Source: Nipponacmea schrenckii
Lineage: Eukaryota; Mollusca; Gastropoda; Lottiidae
Length of the DNA stretch: 64,000 nucleotides
Assembly: GCA_030562195.1 (NCBI GenBank)
Contig: JAUJPP010000005.1
Span: forward strand, 8,428,826 to 8,492,825
Direction of reading: 5' to 3'
Shown: positions 24,336 through 35,635 of the stretch, in pieces
Layout: each line of letters begins with the position of its first letter
How positions within the stretch are numbered: position 1 is the first letter of the stretch
The notes under the pieces: generated by a model
What the model saw: the letters and a program-made list of their open reading frames with translations, nothing else
What the model was told of the DNA's origin: nothing
Databases searched by the model: none
Position numbers and translations under genes: made by a program

Positions 24336-24660
24336 GTTAAAGAAATTGTAAAGAGTTTCTATATTTTGTATGTGTATCAGAGACCCTGATAGCATCAATT
24401 TACACCATTCTAATTTTCAATCAGATGTTTTTTCGTGTTATATAAAGAGATTGTAAAGAGTTTTCTATATTTTGTATGTGTATCAGGGACACTAATAGCA
24501 TCAATTTACACCATTCTTATTTTCAATCAGATGTCTGTGGTTCCTGTAATTCAACTATTTAAAGAGATTGTAAAGAGGTTTTCCACATTTTATATGTATA
24601 TCAGGGACACTGTATAGCATCAATTTACACCATTCTAATTTCCAATCAGATGTCTATGGT
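24336..24660. repeat. About 107-bp tandem repeat, 3 copies (family C)
   Basis: Units contain gattgtaaagagttttctat, attttgtatgtgtatcaggg and atcaatttacaccattctaa. An inverted copy lies at 24745-24832. Related fragments occur at 35819-35860, 41205-41250 and 50265-50300. Confidence 0.8.
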
Positions 24661-24744
24661 TCCTGCAATTATACTAAATCTAAGAACTTTTTGAAATAAG
24701 TGACGTCATTCAACACCAACTTTTAGTGTGGAATTACAAGGAAC

Positions 24745-24832
24745 CACGGACGTATGATAGAAAATTAGAATGGTGTAAATTGATGCTATTAGGTATACAT
24801 ACAAAATTTAGAAAATCTCTCAACAATCACTT
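24745..24832. repeat. Inverted copy of family C
   Basis: Contains ttagaatggtgtaaattgat, gctattaggtatacatacaa and tttagaaaatctctcaacaa, the reverse complement of the preceding array. The array and this copy could pair as a hairpin. Confidence 0.75.
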
Positions 24833-25669
24833 TAAGATATGGTGAAATATGAACTACCCTTAACTCGCAAACGTTTAAGACGACGTACCGAAAAAATAAC
24901 AGGATTACCTCCCCCCTCCCCTCCCCCACCCCCTTAAATGAGAGTTGGTACTGCGAATTAACTCCTAACACATAACTGTGGCTCTTATTGCATAATGACA
25001 ATACTAATTCTGTTTCATTAAAATCGATAGACAGGTTTCATGTAACAGATACTAATCCTTTCAATTTGAAATTATTTTCAGACTATGCTTCACAATTTAA
25101 AAGAAAGAATTGATATAGACTTGCACCAGCAATTATCCAATTTCCGCACCAACCACTTACTGCAGGAAGGAGCAATTCACACAAAATTATCCACACAAGT
25201 TATAGAATTTCCATCACTAAAACACACTTCTGAAAGGTTCACCATCGTTTCTAAAAACAAAATTAATCCGCTCACACATGTTAATTAACATCACTAATTA
25301 ATTTACTAAAATCAAGGTACGGTTTCCGACATCAGCTGGCAAATTTTCGGTGAAACACTACGCCTTTGATGTACCGTAATTACATTTATTCTGAGTTAGT
25401 CGAGATCTTGTTCTAGTCCAATCTCTTAAACCCATTGGTATATATATACAGCAAGGAAGGCGAGGGAGTAAATACACAAATCACAAACGTAAGCCAACAG
25501 AATGGTTATACCGTATCTATTGTGGGGGCGAAGGTGATCTGGGGGGTCGGGCTGAATTGTTTGATTGGTAGGGGAGTGTGTTTAGTGAAAAGATGACCCA
25601 GGTATCTCGACGTCGTTATTTTATAAATTTCGGAAGTATTGTGGTTAAGAATTGACGACAAATTTAACC

Positions 25670-25850
25670 TTCTCAGTCATTTAGGCACACCTCATTTAGG
25701 CACACGTTCAGATAAACACACGCTGTGCCTAAATAACACTGTGCCTAAATGATATGTGATTATCTGACCATGTGCCTAAATGAAGTGTGCCTAAAGAACT
25801 GAGTCTAAATGAGGTGTGCTTGAAAAAATGTTTGCCTAAATGACAGTGAA
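25670..25850. repeat. Cluster of gtgcctaaatg motifs in both orientations
   Basis: The motif tgtgcctaaatga or its complement catttaggcacac occurs about eight times within 180 bp. The two complement-orientation copies come first (near 25678 and 25691) and the forward copies follow from 25728. Spacing is irregular, so it is not a simple minisatellite. Confidence 0.65.
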
Positions 25851-26290
25851 CCCCTTTTCATACCTACCCTGTCTTCTCCGACATACCTCCCACCCCACCT
25901 ACATTTCAACTGTCATAAGATAGTAGGGGGGGGGGGGGAGATATCTGATTGAAGCGTGGCTGGTAAAATTCTAAATGTATTTGGGATTCTTGTAAATGAA
26001 ATGTGGTAGGTATATTTTATAAAACCACGAGAGAGGGCTGGGTGAATAATACCGGCTCAAGTTTCCCTTATCTATATACACCATGGCGGGAGGCCTGAAT
26101 ACTCTCGCTCTGAGACTTATCAGGATTAAGGTATTATTCACCAGTGAGGGTTGGTCAAAAAGTTTAACACAAGACTCATAAACTCACTTAATGAGGGAAG
26201 GTCGAAAAGTTTCCAGAGAGCGTTGCAGAGACTCGAATGATAGAAACAAGGAAAGAAACAACTATATTTTACAAGGATAACAACTAAGGT

Positions 26291-26650
26291 TCACAAGTCC
26301 GCCGTGACTTGGTCTGGAATAATATCTGAAATTGCATTTTCTTTCCGAATTTCTGAGATAATGAGAAATGTTATTGGCGGAAGGTTATTTCTAAAAATAA
26401 TGGTTTTGGGTGCAGTGACAGTCAAGCGGATGTTGATGAAAAGGAACCGGTAGTGGTTTACTAGTTCAAAATTTCCATTGTCATGATATATTAATTTTTT
26501 GTACAAAAACCAAGTATTGGCCAGGCTTTCATGTGACATATTGGAAAGTTCTCCACGAGATTTGTGGAAAAAGTTATGGAAGGTTGAATTATGTGATTTG
26601 ACATGGAAATAGATGGCAAATGAAGTCCTGGTGATAAGAATAATGCTGTA
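26291..26650 (-). mobile_element. Open copy of a dispersed repeat (family D), about 118 codons
   Basis: An uninterrupted minus-strand frame ends at 26291; visible pieces are FHVKSHNSTFHNFFHKSRGE, MSHESLANTWFLYKK and NNLPPITFLIISEIRKENA. A clearly homologous DNA segment on the other strand at 44395-44700 has stop codons in the matching frame. No known domain is recognised. The conserved part may be non-coding with a fortuitous frame. A stretch near 54010-54050 resembles the segment just downstream of the frame (ctatattttacaaggataac). Confidence 0.4.
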
Positions 26651-26659
26651 TTAGAATGA

Positions 26660-26861
26660 AGAGTTGTCTCTCGTGTTTCACTGTTATTATATACCTATGT
26701 CGGCGAAACTTGTGACGTTCGATCATAATAACACACCACCTTCAGGACTGACCCCACCCTGAGTTGTCTCTCGTGTTTCACTGTTATTATATACCTATGT
26801 CGGCGAAACTTGTGACGTTCGATCATAATAACACACCACCTTCAGGACTGACCCCACCCTG
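26660..26861. repeat. Exact tandem duplication of about 100 bp
   Basis: Two essentially identical copies begin with gagttgtctctcgtgtttca at about 26660 and 26760 and end with ggactgaccccaccct. Each contains the interrupted inverted pair tgttattat...ataataaca. Identity between copies indicates a recent duplication. Confidence 0.9.
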
Positions 26862-27481
26862 ACGACCGGGCTGGGTAGGTTATTTCTGGGGTGCAAATTC
26901 TTACCCTGAATATCTTGTAATACTTTATAGATATTGAATAAAGACTGAGTTATTCTATGTTGCTCTAATCAATAATAATAACTCGTACATTTTTTTAAAT
27001 TTATTTCGTGCTTTATTAACAGATGTTTTTTTTTACAACACATGTTATTTTACAATTAATAGTTTTAACAGAAAAAATAGAAAGTTAAATAATACCATGT
27101 CATGTCGATTAAATAAAGTACAAACAATAAATTACAAATATTGATTTTAAAATTCTGATTTGTCAACCTAAAAAACGAAGAATTGTATGAGGTCGATGAT
27201 AAAATGGCGACATGTGTAATGTCAATTCATTTATCAATTTCGATCGAAACGAAGTCTCTGTATGCTAGTTAAAACCTAGTTGGGACCGTATGAGTACTTC
27301 GAGATAAGAAGTACTTCGAGGCAGACGATCAAGGGATTTAGCCGCCATTTTGAAATCGATTAGTTATTTCCTTCTTTGTCATAGAATGAACATATAATTT
27401 AACAATAGTCAATATGAGTGTATGTTAATCATGGAAATTACCTGGTGAATTCAAGTAACAAAATTACTTTTAAACTCAGTT

Positions 27482-27519
27482 TTGAAAAACGCTTAATCAA
27501 TTGACTAAGCGTTTTTCAA
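27482..27519. repeat. 38-bp near-perfect palindrome
   Basis: Arms ttgaaaaacgctta and taagcgtttttcaa flank the palindromic centre tcaattga, with a single mismatched pair. It could extrude as a cruciform or be the closed remnant of a foldback element. There is no nearby gene end for it to terminate. Confidence 0.8.
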
Positions 27520-28248
27520 TAATCATTGGATATAACTTTATTTATACAGAATAACCATTATTAACGATCGTATTCAATATTACACTTTGAGTTACATTGT
27601 TTCGTTTTATGGACCTATATAACTGCTTAACGATGTAAACAAACAGGTTTGAATTTATATGAAGCCATGGAATTTCAATTGTTTACCTAGTTATTCCACT
27701 TATTGCTGGGACCCCGCTAAGACTTGCAGTTAATTAAGCGGAACTTTTAGGTCACCGCTGTCGAGATAGCGACATATAGTGGAGTTGACTCTTTTGTAGT
27801 CTATTAATAATGGATGCGTCCCCTTTTTTAACACAGTGTACCGTACAGAGAACGGATGTTGTGTGCATCCATGCGTCTCCCAATAAATATTTAACTTTAC
27901 TAAGCGTATGAATATGACCAATATAGTCCTAGCGTTCGATGCCAAATAAGAATTTTCTTGCTTAATCGTTTTTGGTGTGTAAGTAATTAGGTATCAATCG
28001 ATATCGTTATTTTATAGAATTCGGAAGTATTTTTGTAAAGAATAAACGTCAAATGTTACCATCCGCAACCTATGCCCGATCATGTTCAGACATGCATGTC
28101 TACATTCGACCATCGATCGCCAGGTATATGAATATGTGCTGTATTAGTCAATTTATTCGGCCTGTGAGTTATTTTATTTCTGTATCCTTTGTAATGAGTA
28201 TTTCAGCAAATTCTCAGCCTAGACCTCCATAGAAAATATGTCTCAGAA

Positions 28249-28842
28249 ATAGAAAGTAAATTCCTAGTTTGAGGTATATTTGAAGGAATTATGTGATTTT
28301 TGTGTATTTCTAGTACTTCTGAGACTATTTACATATATTCAGACCCAAATCAACCCCTTATAGAAAAGATATATATAGAAATAGAAAGTAAAATTCCTAG
28401 TTTGAGGTATATTTGAAGGAATTATGTGATTTTTGTGTATTTCTAGTACTTCTGAAGACTATTTACATATATTCAAGACCCAAATCAACCCCTTATAGAA
28501 AAGATATATATAGAAATAGAAAGTAAAATTCCTAGTTTGAGGTATATTTGAAGGAATTATGTGATTTTTGTGTATTTCTAGTACTTCTGAAGACTATTTA
28601 CATATATTCTAGACCCAAATCAACCCCTTATAGAAAAGATATATATAGAAATAGAAAGTAAAATTCCTAGTTTGAGGTATATTTGAAGGAATTATGTGAT
28701 TTTTGTGTATTTCTAGTACTTCTGGAGACTATTTACATATATTCTAGACCCAAATCAACCCCTTATAGAAAAGATATATATAGAAATAGAAAGTAAAATT
28801 CCTAGTTTGAGGTATATTTGAAGGAATTATGTGATTTTTGTG
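28249..28842. repeat. 135-bp tandem repeat, 4.4 copies
   Basis: Units start atagaaagtaaaattcctag at 28249 (shorter first unit), 28381, 28516, 28651 and 28786, spaced exactly 135 bp after the first. The last unit stops about 80 bp before the fucosyltransferase start codon, so the array occupies the proximal promoter or 5' UTR position. Confidence 0.95.
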
Positions 28843-28921
28843 TTTATCTTGTACTTCGGGGGACCATATATTAAATCAACCCATACAATGGTGTAGCGAG
28901 TCGCTTATTAACTGTGTCAAT

Positions 28922-30910
28922 ATGGGAAGTAATTTATTGTTTCGATATACAGGGCAGGTATTTAAATATTTAAGAAATAGGAGGAGCATTATATCAGTCC
29001 TCATTATAATAACAATAATAGTAACCTTGCATATATTGTTACCGTTAAACAGGCCTGTATTCTTTCTCAAATACACCGAGACTGAACGCACATATAACGC
29101 AAGTAAGTACATTCACACGTATCCTGGTTCAAGCCGGAAATCAAAACCAAAATACAAGGTTCTATTATGGACCACGAGGTTTCATGATGAGCTTTGGGAT
29201 GATTTCAGTGGAGTTAAGTTCACCGATTGTCCGTTTTCTAATTGCGATGTTACCTACAATAAATCGGACGTTTATACCGCAGACGCACTCCTATTTCACG
29301 GACAAGACTTGTACGACTTATTCTGGTTTGCTAAGGGACCTACGCAAGCGTTCTATCACCCCCTGCCAAAATACAGAAACGAGGATCAGTTGTGGATTTT
29401 AGTGAACCTGGAGCCCCCTACACACTTATTGATGGACTATTCTAGATTTAACGGTTTATTTAATTTAACAGCTTCATATCGCCAGTCTAGTGAAATTTAC
29501 ACTCCATACGGAAAGGTCATAAAACGATCCAATACGGACACCGATGGAAACACAGACGATGGCGATGTTATCAGAACGGGCGTAGTGTGGGTTGCCGGGA
29601 ATTGCTTTGATCATGCGCATAGACAAGTGCTGATACATCAACTGGAAAAATACATTCGCATAGACAAATTTGGTGCCTGTGGGAAGGGATTTTTGTCCTC
29701 AAAGGACTTAGAGCAAAGTCGGTACAGATTTTATCTTTCGTTCGAAAACTCAGTTTGTGACGAATATGTCACTGAAAAGTTTTTTCGACCCTTGCAACAG
29801 GGTATGATACCTGTCGTTTTAGGAGGTGTGGACTCCAAAAAACTAGCCCCACCCCATTCTTACATTGATATTAGAGAGTTCAACGGTGTCAAGGAACTGG
29901 CCGATTATCTGAATTATCTAGAAAAAAATAACACCGCGTATAAAGAGTATTTCAAATGGAAAAAAGAGTACAGAATAGAAATGGACAGCGGAAAGTGGAC
30001 GCGATGTCTTATCTGCGAGAAGCTGAATTCACAGAAATTTCATCAAGCTTATGTGGACTTGGACGGCTGGTTTAATAGTGATATTTGCCATTCATTATCA
30101 GTAAGTTGTTACCTTTTGAAATTCAACTTTGGGTTGGGACCCTTTTATCAACTTATAAACCTAGACTGACTTGACTAGGTGAGTTGCTAGTCAGCATGGG
30201 TTGGTTATTTTACTGCAGCGTAAAGACGATGTCGCCGTAAGACTGACATGATCTAAGGTCGCTATGCTTGTGTTGAGATTCCATGGTGTCTGAGGGTTTA
30301 AATCTGATATGGAGTGGTCGTAAGCCCACCCGAAACTATCATGTCGTTCCTAAGTCATAGAAATAACAGATCCGAACCTAAATTACACCAACAGACCAAA
30401 TCAGTTGAATGATGTAAAGGGTATAGAAAAGTAGTTCGGCCAAGTCATGCCTTTAAAATGTCTCCTAATTATCCTCGTGTCCTGATTCTGGTAGCTTGGT
30501 CATACACGTTCTCGTATGGTCGTAGGTCGGATCAGTGTGTTTGGATGGGCAACCTCATTAGGAATTGTGGATTGTAACATTACCTTTAAGTGATGTTACG
30601 AAAGCACAGGTGCAGGTATGTAGACGCAACCTGTTGTGGAGTTAAAAAGTTTGAAAATATAAAACCTTTAAAATAAAGTTAACAAGCTTCGGCATTAGGC
30701 TGATCCTTAAAAAAAACTTTTAGAAGGACCTCTTTAACCCAAATGGAAGGTAATTTAAAAAATACTTATTACAAACAGAACGAACGTTTCGTCCAATTGT
30801 AAGAATACTACCACCTGTGTTCGCTTCTCATTTTTTCTTTTGTTTTTCAGTTAGCCCAGCATGCAGCAAATTATGTAGACGGATTTGCATCGTATATTGG
30901 TCTAGTATAG
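28922..30910 (+). CDS. Alpha-1,3-fucosyltransferase, GT10 family
   Basis: Two exons, 28922-30100 and 30851-30910 (phase 0; donor tca|gtaagt, acceptor ttttgtttttcag), give 412 residues. GT10 enzymes transfer fucose from GDP-fucose to GlcNAc in glycans in the Golgi. The protein has type II topology: a short basic cytoplasmic part, a TM segment at about 22-42 (SIISVLIIITIIVTLHILLP), a stem, then the catalytic region. Family hallmarks are LVNLEPP (near 160), the NGLFNLTASYRQSSEIYTPY block (177-196) and the donor-binding signature near 268-286 (YRFYLSFENSVCDEYVTEKF) followed by PVVLGG. N-glycosylation sequons lie at about 59, 113 and 181. I chose the ATG at 28922 because the upstream in-frame codons lie in the tandem array and would precede the TM awkwardly. 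The exact linkage made is not inferable. Confidence 0.93.
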
Positions 30911-31146
30911 AGATGTGGGCTCTCAACTAGTCTCCGTGAACGTGTCCAGTACCATCCGGGCTACTCAGGTAGCGGGATGTTTGATCGCAAACCCGCGGTT
31001 CAGACTTCAACTCGGAGGTTAGGCTCGTGATCAGAACTGATTATTGATTGTTCGCAGGGGCAAGTAATGTAACCAGAGGAGCAATAGGGTATGGTCATTG
31101 CTCTCTAGTGCCCTCTGTGGTTACAGGCCTGGCAATCGAGACTATA

Positions 31147-31152
31147 AATAAA
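31147..31152 (+). terminator. Polyadenylation signal of the fucosyltransferase gene
   Basis: AATAAA (within aataaataa) lies 237 bp after the stop codon at 30910 and is the first canonical signal downstream. Confidence 0.6.
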
Positions 31153-31487
31153 TAACGTGTTGTCTTAGCATTATAAAGTGCAACAGGTGTATCGTTATCT
31201 AAATCGTGGCGGGAAAGTTGAGCTGGCAGACGATAATCGGTACAACTGTGATATAATTAGATTTTAATCGACAAATTTCACTTGTTTTTAAGATAACGGG
31301 AAGATATCTTGTCATCCTTCCAAATAGTTCCACACATGATAAAGTGAAAGTACAGTTAGTGCAGTTTTTAATACGATGTGTCGTCAGCGGTGTATCTGTC
31401 AATCAGTAAGGAAAGGGGTATGACAAGAATTAGTCTCGATTTTAAAATGTAATGTATAACTCTTATAATGACCTTATCTAAGTCTTA

Positions 31488-31862
31488 AACTTGGTCAATA
31501 ATGATATATTTATCAGTTAGACTTACCAGGTATCATGACTAAAGAATAAATCTTATATAACATGATATATCTATTAAACTAGTTATTATTGAAAAACACT
31601 TCTAACTTAAACTTGGTCAATAAGAGTATATATTCATCAGTTAGACTTACCAGGTGTCATGACTAAAAATAGAATCTCTATATAACATGATATATCTATT
31701 AAACTAAGTTATTATTGAAAAACACTTCTAACTTAAACTTGGTCAATAAGAGTATATATTCATCAGTTAGACTTACCAGGTATCATGACTAAAGAATAGA
31801 ATCTCTATATAACATGATATATCTATTAAACTAAGTTATTATTGAAAAACACTTCTAACTTT
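31488..31862. repeat. About 124-bp tandem repeat, 3 copies
   Basis: Units contain acttggtcaataagagtata, catcagttagacttaccagg and ctattgaaaaacacttctaa-like ends, starting near 31488, 31610 and 31736. Most differences lie in the first unit. Confidence 0.9.
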
Positions 31863-31949
31863 CATTTATGTACCTTTTTTTAATTGAGTGTTGTTAGGTT
31901 TAGTTGCTTCATTATTATTCGAGACACTATTCAAGTGTGATATGTAATA

Positions 31950-32275
31950 AAATGAATGGAGTTTTACATTCTACTCTTCTGTTCCTTATGAATTGATGAA
32001 GACGGGAAATGCCATGCAGTATGCAATGAGAAATTTTCGCCAGGGCAGCGCATGAGCCTAATTTTTGCATTTCCACCTGTCGAGGTATCTTGAACGTTCA
32101 CAGCCTGTAGCACACAGGCTCTCGGGTTTTATTTTTTTGGTCCCCTTTGAACGACTCGACGCGTTTTCCGGGTCATTCCCTTCGACCTGCATCACTGACA
32201 AGGAGTTAGCGGACGGAAAATCAGAAAGTTCATTTCAAGCCGGGATTGATGTCTGGATCTACTCTTAGCCTAGCG
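31950..32275 (-). mobile_element. SINE, nearly full length
   Basis: From the tail gaatggagttttacattcta to a decayed head near 32270, with every block of the element at 41646-42010 in order. Box B is degraded. Confidence 0.85.
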
Positions 32276-32495
32276 CTAAAAGACATGAAAGCCTAGAACG
32301 CGATTCACGGTAGGTCAGGTGAGAAAGGGGGGGGGGGGGTGTTAAAGCTACAGAAGAATCCAACTCAAATATATTTCTACTTTTATTTTGATAACACGTA
32401 CATTATAATATGTGTTTTATGAAAGATATTTTAGCACATGTACGTGCATTCTGACAGAAGACATAAAAACAGATGTACGTGCATTGTTGAAGATA

Positions 32496-33063
32496 TTACA
32501 GTCGCTTAAAGATGAATGAAACACAAATAGCGATCAGCATTAAAGGGAGATAAACCATAGCAGATGGAAATCCACCGTCTTTCATTGCTCTGTAAAATAA
32601 ATGGAATTGAACTAATTTTTAAAAGATTTTATGATAAAAGTCCACTCACAATGATATGAGGGGATGTTGATTTGAGTGTATTTGCCAGCCATAAGATTAG
32701 AGACTTACTTTACCGTAGGGAGGTGTGCGGAGGCGGAGGAGGGGCGGTATTGTAGCATATTTGTGGACTGGGTTGATGGGGGTGATCGTAAAATGATCGA
32801 TGAGGGTGAATAAAATGGATCACTGTGGCTTCATAGGGTAAGGTTTAAAACAAAGGTTTGTACAAGGTTATTCAACAGCAGATCTGTTATGCATTGGAAG
32901 AGGGGTGCGGGGCTCGGACAACATTTACCCAAACCGTACCGCCATCCATCTTTACTCCGCAAAAAAAAAATGTGTGAAAAACTTACATGGTATTATCGAA
33001 ATCATCAGCTGCCATGGTGATGGCCACGATAGTCCACAATAAAATGACTACTTCTTGATACAT
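32496..33063 (-). CDS. Secreted/membrane micropeptide, paralogue 1 (56 aa)
   Basis: Coding exons 33063-32987 and 32589-32496 join in phase 2 (donor at|gtaagt, acceptor ttttacag) to encode 56 residues. Residues 1-19 are a hydrophobic signal-like segment (MYQEVVILLWTIVAITMAAD). A short segment DDFDNTIAMKD follows, then GGFPSAMVYLPLMLIAICVS, a second hydrophobic segment, ending FIFKRL. It may be a cleaved single-pass protein with a tiny outside segment, or an uncleaved hairpin. A non-coding first exon ends at the donor 33520, and the coding exon's acceptor (cactag) lies at 33078-33079. AATAAA on the minus strand is at 32387-32382. I recognise no family. Compared with paralogue 2, flanks are nearly identical and the junction segment is unrelated. 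Confidence 0.72.
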
Positions 33064-33095
33064 CTTGGTTCTCAATTCTAGTGATATGAAATAAG

Positions 33096-33485
33096 ATAGA
33101 TTGTTTTGCGTCCTACTCTTCTGCACCTTATGGGCTAACGAAGACGGGCAACTCCATGCAGTGTTCAATGAGAGAAAACTTTGCTAGGACAGCGGCATTA
33201 CCCTACTCTTTTTGCTATTTCCAACTGTCGAGGCATCTTAAACGTACATAGCCTGTAGCACACGGAGCGTTGGTTTATTGTCGAATCCAAACGACTCACA
33301 CGCTTTTTCAATGTCAGTCCCTCCGACCTGCATCATCTTGGCTAATGCAGTTGGGACAAATTTGCCAGGCGTGAACCTTCTCTTTTAATGATTTCCAACT
33401 GTCTTGGGGTCATTTACAAGTATAGCCTGTAGCACACGGGGCTTCGATTTATTGCCCACCCAAACTACTTGACGCTTTTTAGAAG
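33096..33485 (-). mobile_element. SINE (one copy plus a second partial copy)
   Basis: The tail at 33096 (gcgtcctactcttctgcacc) runs through the gcagtgttcaatgagag and ctgcatcatcttggct blocks. A second, partial body begins near 33340 (ttgggacaaatttgccaggc, cctgtagcacacggggcttc). It lies in the intron upstream of the coding exon of micropeptide gene 1, sense to the gene, with its tail about 17 bp from the acceptor. Confidence 0.8.
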
Positions 33486-33874
33486 TAAAAATATGTTTAA
33501 CTAATAATGATATACTTACAGTTGAACGGTGTGCGAATATCAACTTATTCCAGATAAACAACAGTTGGTAGTAGATATAATACCAACTCTAGAAGTATAC
33601 GACTTTAATATCGATAATTAACATAATAGTTGTATAATTACCAAATTATCAGTTTATACAGTCTACGTGGCCTTTAATATCAGGTACTGGACTGACATGT
33701 CACATTAAAGGATCTTGTCCACATAATAGACAGATTTCATGGCTGTCCCATCGTCTGTTCAACACGTTAAATTCCGAACATTTAGTTTGAACCACCCACC
33801 AACTACTATAAATATCAACAACCAAACCGACATCACAGAATCATCTAATTTGAACCCATCTAACCACCAACGAC

Positions 33875-34075
33875 TATAACAACTACCTAGTTGGCGACAT
33901 CAGCTCCCACTAGAAGCGAACGTTAACTTGTCATCTACCAACACTACCTAGTCTGTGATATCAGCACCCACTAGAAGCGAACGTTAACTTGTCATCTACC
34001 AACAACTACCTAGTTGGCGATATCAACATCCACTAGAAGCGAAGGTTAACTTGTCATCTACCAACTAACAGATCA
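33875..34075. repeat. About 64-bp tandem repeat, 3 copies (family E)
   Basis: Units contain gttaacttgtcatctaccaa, actacctagttggcgatatc and cactagaagcgaa. It lies 5' of micropeptide gene 1. The same unit is expanded to five or six copies 5' of gene 2 (36120-36475), and a single inverted copy lies at 46635-46690. Confidence 0.85.
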
Positions 34076-34657
34076 CGTATTACGTGTACGTGCCTCTTTA
34101 AACTAGTACGACATGGCTATGGGAACCGGACCTATGAAATAATTACTGTGTTTATTTGGTAAAATTAGATAAACAAAATGTCAGCTATGTAGAACGGTTA
34201 ATAATAAATCAAATAAACGAGAGTTTTATTCTTGATTCGCAATTATAGAATAATACTGCGACTTCTAGAGCTATCGACGTAGTCGTGTAATTAGGATTTC
34301 AACGACATTTAGAACAAAGAGCACAATGGATGATAATTATTTTGATGTTACTATTATAATTATTATTCTCATCAAAACACCAGATTTAATTGCAGACGAT
34401 TCGGGCGTCGAATGAATGCAGTGTGCAATGAGGGAATTATTTCCAGGACAGCCTAAAACTAAACAAGCAGAAGAAATAAATTAAAACACAACTCAAATTA
34501 ATTTCTATATTTATTCTGATAACATGTACATTATTATATGTGTATTATGAAAGATATATAGCACATGTACGTGCATTCTGACAGAAGACATAAAAACGTA
34601 TGTACGTGCATTCTGACAGAAGACATAAAAAGAGATGTATGTGCACTGTAGAAGATA

Positions 34658-35430
34658 TTACAGTCGTTTAAAGATGAATGAAACACAAATAGCGACCAGC
34701 ATTAAAGGGAGATAAACCATAGCAGACGGAAATCCACCAGATTGCAGGATTCTGTAAAAACAAAAGGCAAAATGACAAATTTAAAAAAATTATATCTTGA
34801 AGTCCATTATTGAAGAAAGTTTATGGACTAAGGAATGATGGGTGGGGATAGTCACAAGGAATGCTGGGTGGGGATAGTCATGCGCTCGATGAGAATGAAA
34901 TAAAATAGTTGAAGAAGGGGAGGGGGGATTATTAAAGCATGTTTGTGGACTAAGTATTTGTAGGGGTGAGGATAATCATGCGCTCGATGAGAATGCATAA
35001 AAGGGAATGGAGGTGAGTTATTGGAGCGTGTTTGTGGACTAAGGATTGGTAGGGGTGAGGATAATCATGCGCTCGATGAGAATGCATAAAAGGGGATGGA
35101 GGTGAGTTATTGGAGCGTGTTTGTGGACTAAGGATTGGTAGGGGTGAGGATAATCATGCGCTAGATGAGAATGCATAAAAGGGATGGGAGGTGGGTTATT
35201 GAGCATGTTTGTGGACTAAGGGTTGATGCGCTCGATGAAATTCATAAAAGGTGTTTGAGGGGGAAGCATGTTAGTTAACTAAGGGTTGATTCACCAAAAT
35301 GCCCCCCCTCCCAAAAAAAAAAACCCTGCAAAAAATGTGTGTAACCATACCTGGGATATTCATCGAAATTATCAGCTGCCATGGTGATGGTCACGATAGC
35401 CCACAATAAAATGACTACTTCTTGATACAT
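34658..35430 (-). CDS. Secreted/membrane micropeptide, paralogue 2 (57 aa)
   Basis: Coding exons 35430-35351 and 34751-34658 join in phase 2 (donor ccag|gtatgg, acceptor tttttacag), encoding 57 residues. Architecture matches paralogue 1: signal-like start MYQEVVILLWAIVTITMAAD, variable segment NFDEYPRILQS, membrane segment GGFPSAMVYLPLMLVAICVS, end FIFKRL. In the first 23 codons the two genes differ at three sites, all amino-acid changing. In the last 27 codons they differ at three sites, two of them silent. The 7-8 codons around the splice junction do not align. AATAAA on the minus strand is at 34515-34510, conserved with gene 1. The first non-coding exon ends at 35910. A TATA-like stretch lies near 35970. 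Family not recognised. Confidence 0.72.
34820..35250. repeat. About 88-bp intronic minisatellite, 4-5 copies
   Basis: Units contain tttgtggactaaggattggt, aggggtgaggataatcatgc and gctcgatgagaatgcataaa. The corresponding intron of paralogue 1 has one degenerate unit (32752-32830), so the expansion is specific to this copy. Confidence 0.85.
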
Positions 35431-35461
35431 CTTGGTTCTAGTTCTAGTGATATGAAATAAG

Positions 35462-35635
35462 ATAAATGGAGTTTTACGTCCTACTCTTTTGCGCCTTCTG
35501 GGATAATGAAGTCTGGCAACACCATGCACGTGTGCAATGGAGGAAAATTTGCGATTTCCAATTGTCGAAGAACCTTTAGCATGCACAACCTCTAACCCCG
35601 TTTTGGGTTTTTTTATTGTCCAAACACAAGTCAAA
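35462..35635 (-). mobile_element. SINE (truncated) shared with duplication unit 1
   Basis: The tail aaatggagttttacgtccta sits at the same position relative to the coding exon as the SINE at 33096, directly beyond the shared sequence gatatgaaataagata. The insertion therefore predates the duplication. The body is truncated after the caattgtcgaagaac block. Confidence 0.8.

Larger units (their letters stand above)
32345..34315 (-). repeat. Segmental duplication unit 1 (about 2 kb)
   Basis: Aligns along its length with 34480-36625: polyadenylation end, coding exon 2, intron, coding exon 1, SINE-bearing intron, first non-coding exon, promoter and a tandem array. Exons and the 3' UTR are conserved best; introns differ by indels and by expansion of simple arrays. 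Confidence 0.85.

Noticed and set aside
25082..25288. Terminal exon after the acceptor attattttcag
   Set aside because: No recognisable motif, no polyadenylation signal and no upstream exon; composition is that of AT-rich background.
26036..26145. Small inverted-repeat element (gggtgaataatacc / ggtattattcacc)
   Set aside because: Arms are only about 13 bp with no further symmetry or target duplication.
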